From assembly GCA_025642065.1 (NCBI GenBank), contig JAODUP010000186.1:212501-276500 (forward strand): a stretch of 64,000 nucleotides of DNA, read 5' to 3'. Positions 30,437 to 40,470 of this stretch are shown piece after piece (the first letter of the stretch is position 1; each line of letters opens with the position of its first letter). The DNA comes from Paralvinella palmiformis. Its lineage: Eukaryota; Annelida; Polychaeta; Terebellida; Alvinellidae. The notes below the pieces were generated by a model, which was given only the letters and a program-made list of their open reading frames with translations, was not told where the DNA came from and did no database searches. A program made the position numbers and the translations under genes.

Positions 30437-31307
30437 AATATTAAATCTTTATTACTATTATTATTGTTGTTGTTATTTTATTATTGGTATTGTTCGCCAT
30501 GCAAATTATTTTAATTGAAGGAGACGAAATAATCAAAAGTGAAGCGAAAATATTTGTTATGAGAACGAGGGATGTCTGCCAACAAATTACAATTTGCGCG
30601 ACGAATGTGAATTATTTGCAGCTAAGATCAATAATAAGCTGGTTTATATGAAAATTGAGAACATTGCGAACTGGAGTCCTTTATATCTTAATAAAAGTTA
30701 AAATGGAGTTCTCCTGGTGATGGATTATAACAACAACAAGAAAGTTCAGCATAAAATAATTTATATCGTCTTAAACAATGCACATTTCTCTATTCACGTT
30801 TGAATATATTTGCCATCAATACCCGGATGTCGGCGGCAGTGACCTCCGCGCGACGAGAACCCAAACAAATATTTTACCTCCCACAACAAGGCGGAAATTT
30901 CTTTTCACTGGATCCTCCCGGAGTCCCGAGATTGTCCCGAGGAAGCTCCGGGGAAAATTTTCCACGCAGACACGAGCGCTTCTGGACGGCAGCCAACACC
31001 TCCTAGCGGTATGGCACGAGTGTAGCCCCCTACAGGAGAGTAATTTTCCACACGATGATTCTTGGCCTTATTTCTTAAATTCCTCGTTTCAATTATTATA
31101 AATTATCAGTTACCGAGAAGGGGACCAAATTTGTATTTCGTTCTGTTCATTTTGGATTACTCGTAAAATGGCTCGGTGCTATAGAAATAAACGCTGTTCC
31201 CGTAGTTGTTAAGGTCTTTGGTAATGCTTTAGTTGTTGTGTATTTCAACAGAAAAGTGCTTTACGGTGTTATTTATATGTCCATAGCTAGCTATACGTTG
31301 TGGTTGG

Positions 31308-31440
31308 TGATGATTCATGTTTTACGGCCACCTTTGTGCATATATTAGGCTAAATGGACGAAGTCAAAGATGAAACACCCTTCAGATATGCCCACACCGA
31401 GATTCGAACTTAGGTGGTAGTGATCTGTGGTCTAAACGTT
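31308..31440 (-). mobile_element. SINE family A, minus orientation
   Basis: Minus strand reads head remnant AGACCACAGATCACTACC, B-box-like AAGTTCGAATCTC, the body with a deletion before CATTTAGCC, and CGTAAAACATGAATCATCA. Confidence 0.85.
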
Positions 31441-31699
31441 GAAGCAATCCTGACACTGGTAGTATTATCTGTATTAAGTATTGAGTAAATAAGTTTAAAT
31501 TTAGGCACATCTTGTTTTACAACACAAACAATACGTGTTTTATTATTATTATTATTATTTCATCAACCTTCTTGTATTAGAAGTAAACACTTAATACCGT
31601 GTGATGATGTTACATAGCTGCATAATATAACAGCTCGGAGCCTATAAGCAAAATATAAAGTCTTCAAGTGTGGTCTTATGGGATGTGGTTCCATTATCA

Positions 31700-31700
31700 A

Positions 31701-31741
<41 letters not shown>

Positions 31742-31785
31742 GTCTGTCTATCTATCTATCTATATCTATCTATCTATCTATCTAC

Positions 31786-31882
<97 letters not shown>

Positions 31883-31894
31883 CATCTATCTATG
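31700..31894. repeat. (TATC)n microsatellite
   Basis: About 48 TATC units with a few TGTC, TACC and TTTA interruptions. Frames of Leu-Ser-Ile-Tyr over it are artefacts. Confidence 0.95.
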
Positions 31895-32054
31895 GTATAA
31901 GCTGCTGACCTTTCTCCATCATACCTAATTAACATAACTTTCGGCCGAAATCAGTGTCATATATAGTGCAATATTTTGCGAGGTCACCAAGTTGAAATAT
32001 TTTCAAACAAATTCCACAGGTATATTCTGCTGCGCATCCATTAGATAAGATAAG

Positions 32055-32330
32055 GGATGTTCCCGTGGTAAAGTTGGTAGCGTGCTCTTTTACGGAATTG
32101 CACGTTGCGGGATCAAATCCCGGTGGAAGTGCTCGTGTTAGTAGGAAATACTATTACGACGTTGTCGTTGTTGTTATTGTAGTTATTGTTGTTCCGGTAG
32201 ATTGTAGGTCTCGGAAGGTAATACGTCACGTGAAGAATGTAACAACCTTCAGCCGCTGACCGAGCCGGGATTTGAACCCGATTCTAGATATCTTTGGCTT
32301 ACCACGTTATCTACTCGATCATGATCAAAT
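32055..32330. mobile_element. Two tRNA-like modules facing each other
   Basis: Plus-strand module at 32060-32128 (A box TGGTAAAGTTGGTAGCGTGC, B box GGGATCAAATCCC). Minus-strand module at 32262-32330 (minus-strand B box GGGTTCAAATCCC, A-box-like GAGTAGATAACGTGG). About 130 bp containing a (GTT)n tract lies between. Either two independent SINE heads inserted in opposite orientation or one composite element. Confidence 0.5.
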
Positions 32331-32809
32331 CGTGATATCTTCGCTGAGTGAGCGATAAAAGGCGACGGCACGTAACATTCAAGCAGACGATTTTCTTAAA
32401 ATCATCCAACAATCGTATAAGTGGATTTTACGGAATTGCAGACATACAACGGACGGACATACAACAGATTGGACCATGGCAAGAGATAATGATGGGGAAG
32501 TGCTTAGAAAGGGGGAAAATGGTCAGGTGATGTGATGCCGTTCCGCTTCATAAATGAATATAGGTTGTTTGATCAAATCGTAGAGAAACTGTAAAATAAT
32601 TTTTATATTCTGTTGTTCAAGATAAACGTTTGTTCTGGAGTTTTGTGAGGATATTGTTAAAGTATTTTCTATTTTGTGTACAATTTCTGTGTTTGTTATA
32701 TTTATTATAACATTTTATATTCAGTTTTGCGCCGACATTATAATCATGTCTTCTTCTGTTTGTATGCGGCTTGGTTATGTCAAAGAGGACAATACAGTCC
32801 AATTACATG

Positions 32810-32965
32810 CACACGCACGCACGCACGCACGCGCACACACACACACATACTCACTCTCTCACACACACACACAGAAAGAGAGAGACGGACACAGGCACAC
32901 AGAGAGAGAGAGAGAGAGAGAGACGGACACAGACAGAGAGAGAGAGAGAGACGCGCGCACGTACA
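32810..32965. repeat. (CA)n / (GA)n compound simple repeat
   Basis: Alternating CA-rich (32811-32872, 32959-32976) and GA-rich (32874-32950) runs. Frames on both strands are translated repeats. Confidence 0.9.
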
Positions 32966-33504
32966 CACACACGCACATTCCTCTACACATAAATACACAT
33001 CCTATCGATTTATAAAACAAACGGACAATTGGTAAATGTGCTGTTGTCCGCAATGTTGTTGTTGATCTAGCGATCACCTACAGTAATCGACGTATCGATC
33101 TCTCTCTCTCTTTATTACATAAAGTCAGACTTGATTAAATTATGAAGAACCCCATTCCCAGCAACATTTCTTCTCAGTTTAATATCCTTCAGTGAGCGGT
33201 GTACGGAATCACATCCTATCTGACATTAGTTGTTCAATTGCTAATACTTAACTGAAATCTTCGTCATTTAGGAGTAAACGTACGTGTGTTAGTTGAATTA
33301 TCACTTCCTTTGACCTGTATTCCTAGCCATTTAGTCGGATACTAAATATGGCAGATTTGATTTGATTAATCGGGAATCCTATAGCTGGGCCCATAGGTTG
33401 ATATATTTCTGCATTTAACACACATATAAACGTGCACGCACATTCTAGAGCAGTGTGTGTGTGTGTGTGCGTGCGTACGCGCGAGTGTGTGTAATAATAA
33501 TGGC

Positions 33505-33745
33505 CGAAATGGTAGTTATTTTCCCTGGCTTGGCTACCCCAAATGAGGGAGACACATATGGTCTGTAACTTACTGCTTAACCACTAGAACTAATTCTAAG
33601 CAAATTTAGAATTTACAATAGATGACATATTCGGTAGAGATAACTTTACCGGTTCCATGGTTGGATGAAAAACTCCTCCCACTAGAGTGCCACGACCAGG
33701 ATTCGAACCTGCGACCTCTCGCACATCATGACCACGTTCTAACCC
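33505..33745 (-). mobile_element. SINE family B, minus orientation
   Basis: The minus strand reads a tRNA-like head (B box GGTTCGAATCCTGG near 33705) followed by a body shared with 49050-49290: TTTTTCATCCAACCATGG, GTTACAGACCATATGTG, TCCCTCATTTGGGG. Family B shares no body with family A. Confidence 0.75.
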
Positions 33746-33761
33746 CTGATGCAGTAAAGGC

Positions 33762-33875
<114 letters not shown>

Positions 33876-33954
33876 TGTCCGTGCGTGTGCGCGCGTCCGT
33901 TTGATTGTCTACCGTTTCATAACATCCATGTACAAATATGCTCACTTAATCTTA

Positions 33955-34139
33955 ATGGCGCCATTTCGTCGGACCATAACAACATCGGATTCCAACTGGG
34001 GATCGGTCAGATTCGACAGTGAAGACATCGTCCTGTTAGGACACACAGTTTTTCTGATGGAATTGAAAAGTGTTATCTACCAGATAGATGTAAAATCACC
34101 ATGGTTTAGACACGGAATCACAGCTCAGTTTACATGTAG
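33955..34139 (+). CDS. Possible orphan coding exon
   Basis: A frame opening with MAPFRRTITTSDSNWG and containing LLGHTVFLMELKSVIYQID and SPWFRHGITAQFTC ends at a donor-like TGTAG|GTAGGG in phase 2. Composition looks coding rather than repeat-derived. The phase-2 end after a C-x style FTC(R) resembles the FR|, IR| and LR| junctions of the repeated-domain gene, but the body does not align convincingly. No partner exon was found downstream up to the coiled-coil gene. Confidence 0.3.
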
Positions 34140-34144
34140 GTAGG

Positions 34145-35221
34145 GCGTTTTCTCACTTTAATACAGAACGAGTTTATATAATGCATATACACCATTCCAC
34201 GATACAATGTCCGTGCTAAGGATGAATGTTTGAAATTGTCTGACATTATGTCCTATGTTATAATGTTGTTAACATGGGATAAAAATGCAGAAAAGCGGGA
34301 GAGATTTAGAGGTAGGGAAGCTACCGGGGCGAGCGCAAATTGCCCAAACGAATTCTGCGCATGAGTGACGAAAAATCAATACGAGAACACCAAAACCCGC
34401 ACTCGATATACTTCTGTACTTGAAAATTCGTGCAAAATACAACGGAAATGTTACGAACTGACTCGGTACCGTTAATACCAGTGTACGTTCTGTTCGGTAC
34501 AGTCGGGTATGTGATAAAATACGGAAAAATACCGATTGTTAATTGTTGAATGATCCTCGGACATTTAGACCGAAGTTATAACAACAATCGTCGGACTGGT
34601 AACGTCACACGTCGGTGAAACTGACGTGTCCGACGTTTTTCCGTAACACTGTATTCTTTAATATAAAAATATTACATTTCCACCATTTTTAATTCAGCTA
34701 AGACATACGATAGACGATTTAAATGTGTAACAATAGGTTTAAAACGAACAATTTCTCTGCGATGTAGACTATACAAATACAAATTGATCGGTTTAGCGTA
34801 TTGATTGTTCAAAATCGATTTTAGGAATTCATCGTCATTCGCATTTCATTGTTCAGAATCTGGATAATTTTATCAACGAGTAGTGGATCTTCATACGAAA
34901 AGACAATTATAACATGGATGTTTACAACATGGATATTTATTCTGCTAGAATATTTCCTTCTCGCCTACCGAGTGTTAATTTGTATTGGTACGAATCCTAA
35001 TTAGATTTTTTCTAATGTGAACCTGTGGTTTTTAGTTTAAAGTTAAGGCGATTCAAGTTATATATTTTTCGTAAAGAATTTATACAGAAATGATTTGTAC
35101 AGAGAAGATTTGTATATCCATTTACCTTGTATAATTATGTTAAATGGCTGCACATGAGTCGGTTTTAATAGTCACCATGCCAGTTTGTTTAAAGAAACAG
35201 TTGAACCTCAGATAATATGAC
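34145..35221. other. AT-rich stretch, nothing recognised
   Basis: No open frame of note, no SINE, LINE or tandem repeat recognised. Confidence 0.6.
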
Positions 35222-35787
35222 TTAAAGGGATAGTCCACCTTCATTTCAAATTTTGAGGACTAATACATCTATACTCACAAATATTTTAAATGTCAAAATG
35301 TGTAAGCGATCACCAAGATATTAAATAATCCAGTTCAAAGTGCTGATTAGTCGACTTTTAAAGGCTTGTGGGTGCCGCCATTCTGAGCTAGACAGAGACC
35401 GGAAGCTCCTGAATGTTGACGTCACTTGAGCTTATCCGGTTGACCTGAAGTCTGTAGAGCCCGTAAACAAGTATGTAAACAAGTGTGAGCAAAGAATTAT
35501 TCCATAAATGATGATTCAAAATGGCTCAGATATTAACGCTCATGAGAAATTATAATCTGCATCAGTCAAAAGACGCCCATGTGACGTCGGAGCATTTCAG
35601 TTTCACCTCCCCCCCCCATCGAATCTGGCTTCAGGTGCAGCCGTAATGGTGGCCCTTCTGTAATTTGGATTATTTCCCTATATCTATGATATCAGTTATA
35701 TTTCGTGATTAATATTGTGGAATTTTTGGTTACTGTTCCAAGCATTACATATTTTTTAAATATTTTTGAGGGTAGACTGTCCCTTAA
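35222..35787. mobile_element. TTAA-flanked MITE, copy 1 (piggyBac-like)
   Basis: Ends read TTAAAGGGATAGTCCACC and, at the right, GTAGACTGTCCCTTAA: imperfect inverted repeats of about 14 bp bounded by TTAA on both sides, the target duplication used by piggyBac-type transposases. It encodes nothing. It aligns over its full length with 46907-47523 (shared blocks GACAGAGACCGGAAGCTCCT and TGTGACGTCGGAGCATTTCA). Confidence 0.75.
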
Positions 35788-38011
35788 AAGGTGTAACCCC
35801 AAATCCCACAATAATAATCCTGAACTATACCTGGTATCTTGGATATAAAGAAATAATCCGAATTACTGGAGGTTAGCCAGATTGTATGTCGGGAAGGAAA
35901 AAACCCACGTGCTCTGACCTCAGGTGGCACAAGGATCACGTAGCCCTCTCGATCCCGATGAAGTCGAGTCATAGATGCTCTGGTTTATCCATCCTCGTAA
36001 CCTGACCTGACCCCGTGCTCTATCCAAGAAGCTAAGATCCCATATAAACGGTATGCGGCAAAAATGGGAAAAACCTTGTAAACGGACGAGAGCGCTTTCT
36101 TATGTCTGCATGCGCCATACGATTTGTCCTGCGGCTACGAATGGCTCCGTATTCGACAAACTGAATCGCTCCATGCGCCAACTTAGTACAAAATTGGATG
36201 GGGAAGCCAAAATATGACGTCAGGGACGGGTATTTCCCGAACAATTACGCGGGATTTCACAATGAAAGACAATAATCTTCTTCCACGTAATATAACATCT
36301 GAGCAAGCTGTTCTGTGGTAAACTTGGTTTTGTTGGAATTTCTCCCCATCAAATTGTAGCTCCTTGTTTTTAGCTGTGATCTCATCATAAACGTGTGATG
36401 TTGTGGGGGTTTTGTTTTATGTTGGTTGGCTGAGGTTTAATATTATATATGTTTCATCCATCCCCACTGTAATAACAACGATAATATTAATAATGCATAT
36501 TTAATCAAACGACCTTACTGTACTTGGAGAATGTGTATTCACCTAACTCACATCATAAACTACCCTGGTGTCGTCAGTGACAGAACAAATCAAACTAGTT
36601 ACTGTGATTGGCTAACATGACTCAGAATATTACTGCATGATGTATCAGGGGGACATGAAATACGTCAATAAAAACGGGGTAATGCTGGGGACCGATTGTA
36701 CAGAGCTGTTATCTGGACTGATAATCCATCGTTCTTCGCAGCATCAAAATCTTCGGCAAAATGTACTGAAAATGCATGGGAACACTTTTATATGGAATCA
36801 TACAAATCGCATGCCGCATACCTCCTACCGCACACGGCGTATATGAAATCTTAGTTTTAACTACTACAAACTAATGACGCCATCGATTGATTTACATAAA
36901 CATAGACAGTTCTTGTTATAAGAGTTTAAAATGAACTTCACGAGGAACATCAATACGTAGTTTTCTTTAGCCATTTCATTAACATACGAGTCTGTTTGGA
37001 TCAACTATACTGTAATATTCGTAAATACGCTTTTCCGAAAGTACAAGTTTGACTGACCGCTGTTCACATTGTTATAATCGGGTTATTCAAACAGCTTGTA
37101 TTAAGTGACGTCATATTTCAGGAATAGCCGTTCTGTGTCTGATTTCAAGGTGGCGGCGCCCACAGACCAATTATAATGGATTAGTCAGCATTTTCAACTG
37201 GATTATTTAATGTGTTCATATTTTGGCATCGTTTATAATTTGAGTGCTTATGTTTGTATCAGTCCTTATTCATCAACGTTATAGCCCGAGGTATTCAATT
37301 CTTCATATTATTATGGTGGCCGTCTTTTGTATAATGTATCCATAGGGAGAAGTTCCACGGCCATATATCTGTCGATGTAATCAGCGCCAAGACTGAACAA
37401 ACCACTGATCACCTACATATGCTATTACTATATAATTGCAATTCAATTATAAACGTCTCTTAAAATGATTAGCAATTAATATATGATAAATTGCATCTTT
37501 ATCAAATAGTCACTAAACTGATCATAAAAATATTGAATAAAATAAATAAAAATATTCTATAAAAATCTTAATGACTTAGGTACCTTAAAAATATATCGTT
37601 TCCCATAGTTTTTATCTTCAAAAATGGGTAGGTAGGTATGCATTTATTTTTCCAAATTTGGGGAAAATTTGCGCCATTTTGAAGGATTGTGTTCTATGAT
37701 TAAAATATTTTTCAGTTGATGTTTTTTAGCCATAAATATGTTTTATGCGATAATTTGATATGTAAATTCGTCAATTCACTCATCAACGGAAACACTGAAG
37801 GCATTTATTTGACATGTTCCGTTATCAGTGTGATCTTACTAAATTAAACCTTACGTATATTAAATCATGAACTTTTTTAAAGTCTATTTAGATTCCGTGT
37901 GCCAAGTGATTTATTTACTTTCAATAGAAAAAACAATTCTAACTTGCGGCTACAGTTATGGTTTTCTGTTACGTCATTATGGAGGATTTGTAGAATGACG
38001 AATGCCATGTT
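35788..38011. other. Intergenic stretch; small LINE tail remnant only
   Basis: At 36489-36525 a minus-oriented fragment AATAATGCATATTTAATCAA with CGACCTTACT matches the 3' tail of the LINE at 26921. Otherwise no gene is supported; a 69-codon frame at 36637-36846 has no features. Confidence 0.5.
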
Positions 38012-38536
38012 CTTGGACCTGAAAGGAAACTAGACCGAGCACTCAGTGGTGTTTGATTGGGTCGCCATGACCAAACAGCGCTGACTTCCGGTAGTGGAAA
38101 AAGCAACGTTGAAGCGACTGCGCTTCGAATTTTGAGTCTATGAATACGAACATTTATTGTGATGTGTGCATTATAATTTTGTGTATGCTGAGAATCTCTA
38201 TTACTCCTGTCCTATTATATGCCATGAAATATGTAAATGTCGTTTTATGCAAGTCCATAGATCTAGTCTAGCTGGGATCAAATCATAAAGAAGGGGTTGT
38301 CAAACAGGCTAAATATAATAAAAGTTAAGCTTAATTTCCCTCAACAAAACGTTTTAACAGCTATTTTAAATGTGTTCCTTACCGATTAAAAGATGCTCCT
38401 TTTGCATTACTTCCACGGCTTATGCAACCAACGACACAACAAGAATTCGCCATGTTCATAACCTGATTTTAGCAGTCTGCCTTCCTTTTTGCTCCGACCG
38501 GAAGTTTGCACGGTCTAGTTTTCTTTCAGGTTAATG
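38012..38536. mobile_element. hAT-like MITE, copy 2 (525 bp)
   Basis: Left end GGACCTGAAAGGAAACTAGA and right end TAGTTTTCTTTCAGGTTAATG match copy 1 at 10278 throughout. Flanks GCCATGTT (38004-38011) and GCCAAGTT (38537-38544) are an 8-bp target duplication with one mismatch, so this insertion is older. It lacks the GC-rich segment seen near the right end of copy 1. Confidence 0.85.
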
Positions 38537-38817
38537 GCCAAGTTTGACTGCGCACGATCAAACGCGTGCTATATCAGCATTTTATTGCTGCCGCCCAGCG
38601 ATCAAACCGCGAACTATAAATTTAGTCCGAGAACCAAGTGTGGAGACAGAAATTGTGGAAATATTGCGAATGGGAAATTGAACAAAGTGTGGGTCGGACT
38701 TCAGAAGTGGGTCGGTCGGCGATGGGAAACAATATATTTTTAAGGTGCCTGGATAATAGATAACATATGGACAATGCATTATGACTGTTCTTGAATGGGT
38801 TTTTCTTCCGCAGGAAA

Positions 38818-40215
38818 ATGACCATCTTCAGTGCCTCAGACTTCGTCGATCAAATTGTGGAGCAATATCTGATTAGGATCAACAGCATATCTCCGAAAGA
38901 TGTCGCTCTGCGGGAGGAGATCATTCGAGAGATACAATATCGGCTGGTGTCACTCAGTACCCATCTCAGGGCGCACGTCATAGAGGAGACGAGACTGCAG
39001 AGGAGCATACTGCGACTGCTGGCCACGAACAAGAGAACTGTCGAAAAGCCGACCGGTACGAACTGGACCAGTCTGGGCGCCATTACCGAATCCGAAAAGA
39101 CCTGGTACCGAGCGATGACCAGGCGCCTGGAGGAGACGAACCAGGCGATTCAAGACCGAACCGTCTGCTGGCAGAAGGAACAGGAAACGGCCCGAGTCGA
39201 GATCGAACGCCTGAACGAGAAGATCCGCAGACTCCAGCTAGAGAACTACAGCAACGTCCAGCAGCTGAAGTACATGGAACAGATGCTGAAGAAGCAGGAC
39301 GTCCAGCTGGCCGTTTTTATCAGGGAACGAAAGGAGCTGGATGCCTACGTCAGGATCGCCAAGAAAGACGTCGTCCAAACCCTGGACGCCATGAAGCCGT
39401 ACATGACCTGGTACTTCCTGTACAAGGTCCAGGACGACACCCCCCTCGACGAGAGGCTATCCGGAGTGCTGACCGAGCAGCTGGGCCTTCTTCTGGAACA
39501 GATCGATCGGTACAAGCGACGCATCAAAGAGACCAGCGATCGCGCCGAAGAACTGGAGCGCGACATGGACGAGACGCTGCTCCTGCTCGGAGTTGGCCCG
39601 TCGGAGGGTACGACCAGGACGCTGAAGGGGGCGCTCCTAGAAACTGTCGACAACAATACGAGACAGAAGGCCGAACTGGCGGAGACGGTGAGGAGATTAA
39701 ACGGCCAGATCGTAGAACTGAAAAAGGACATCGCTCGCGTGACGACTGGCAAGTTCAGGGCCGAGCTGAACGGCGGTACGACGCACAACCCGAACAAGCC
39801 TCCCGGTTCGGGCATAGTTCGCGCTGGACGCGAAACTGGTTCCGATGACGTACCAAACGCCACAACTACTTCTACCACCACCACTACTACTACAACGACC
39901 ACTGCAGAACTGGCTCACCGGGAGAAGACTTCCGAGAACGCTGTGTCCGCAGACCGCGTGGCGTCGTCGTCGTCATCCCCGAGACACGTCCGACAGACGG
40001 ACAAGAACACCAAGAGGAAGGCCGTGCCGCAGAACGGAACTCACTCCGCGATGAAATCGAACTCGCGCAGAAACCCGACTTCTGCCGGCTCCGCGAGGAC
40101 AAAACCGGAGCCGGCCTCCCCTGCCGATTCCGAGGAACCGTTCGACGAGAGAGCAACGGAGAGGAAAAGGTTCCAGAAGACCAAGCTCCCATTTAGCATC
40201 GCTGCCAAGAAATAA
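38818..40215 (+). CDS. Coiled-coil protein, 465 aa, single coding exon, unknown family
   Basis: The coding sequence lies in one exon. A good acceptor (GGGTTTTTCTTCCGCAG) ends at 38813, four bases before the ATG, so the ATG at 38818 (MTIFSASDFVDQIVEQ) is preferred over one 27 bases upstream that would lie in the intron. Residues about 20-75 look helical. About 90-175 is a strong coiled coil (ETARVEIERLNEKIRRLQLE, LKYMEQMLKKQDVQLAVF), and a second coiled coil is at about 215-320 (LLLEQIDRYKRRIKETSDRA, LAETVRRLNGQIVELKKDI). The last 130 residues are disordered and basic, with a poly-Thr run near residue 355, Ser and Lys/Arg clusters, and a basic end (KKTKLPFSIAAKK-like). Codon use is GC-rich against AT-rich surroundings, consistent with a real, expressed gene. 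I cannot name an orthologue; a cytoskeletal, centrosomal or ciliary role would be a guess. Confidence 0.8.
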   Translation: MTIFSASDFVDQIVEQYLIRINSISPKDVALREEIIREIQYRLVSLSTHLRAHVIEETRLQRSILRLLATNKRTVEKPTGTNWTSLGAITESEKTWYRAMTRRLEETNQAIQDRTVCWQKEQETARVEIERLNEKIRRLQLENYSNVQQLKYMEQMLKKQDVQLAVFIRERKELDAYVRIAKKDVVQTLDAMKPYMTWYFLYKVQDDTPLDERLSGVLTEQLGLLLEQIDRYKRRIKETSDRAEELERDMDETLLLLGVGPSEGTTRTLKGALLETVDNNTRQKAELAETVRRLNGQIVELKKDIARVTTGKFRAELNGGTTHNPNKPPGSGIVRAGRETGSDDVPNATTTSTTTTTTTTTTAELAHREKTSENAVSADRVASSSSSPRHVRQTDKNTKRKAVPQNGTHSAMKSNSRRNPTSAGSARTKPEPASPADSEEPFDERATERKRFQKTKLPFSIAAKK

Positions 40216-40464
40216 GCCCGATATAGGTACATCGTCTAGCGTGGATTCTACTGACTGGCTGCAAACTTGTTTATTTATTATCTACGCGTTAACAAAGTGA
40301 TATATTGTCATTTCTATCATTATATCGTATTTCCAGCTGTGGGGCAACGGTCGCGTGGCTTGAATCGGTAAACGAGGAATAGAGACGAAAAATGTCAGAT
40401 GGTTTTGGTTCGTTCATCGCACCGAAACCAGCATCTCGGCGTGCTGGCATAAAATGAGTCCACC

Positions 40465-40470
40465 AATAAA
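40465..40470 (+). terminator. Candidate poly(A) signal AATAAA of the coiled-coil gene
   Basis: AATAAA 250 bp after the stop at 40215, the first clear hexamer downstream. Confidence 0.5.

Noticed and set aside
30190..30444. Repeat protein of 11-residue units (TSKNSISTTTF)
   Set aside because: Directly follows from a 33-bp minisatellite; no start context, splice sites or flanking coding sequence.
32060..32130. Possible tRNA gene
   Set aside because: B box is intact, yet the acceptor stem does not pair and a second inverted tRNA-like module lies next to it.
39345..39902. 185-codon minus-strand frame inside the coiled-coil gene
   Set aside because: Antisense shadow of the GC-rich plus-strand coding exon; poly-Val comes from the poly-Thr codons.
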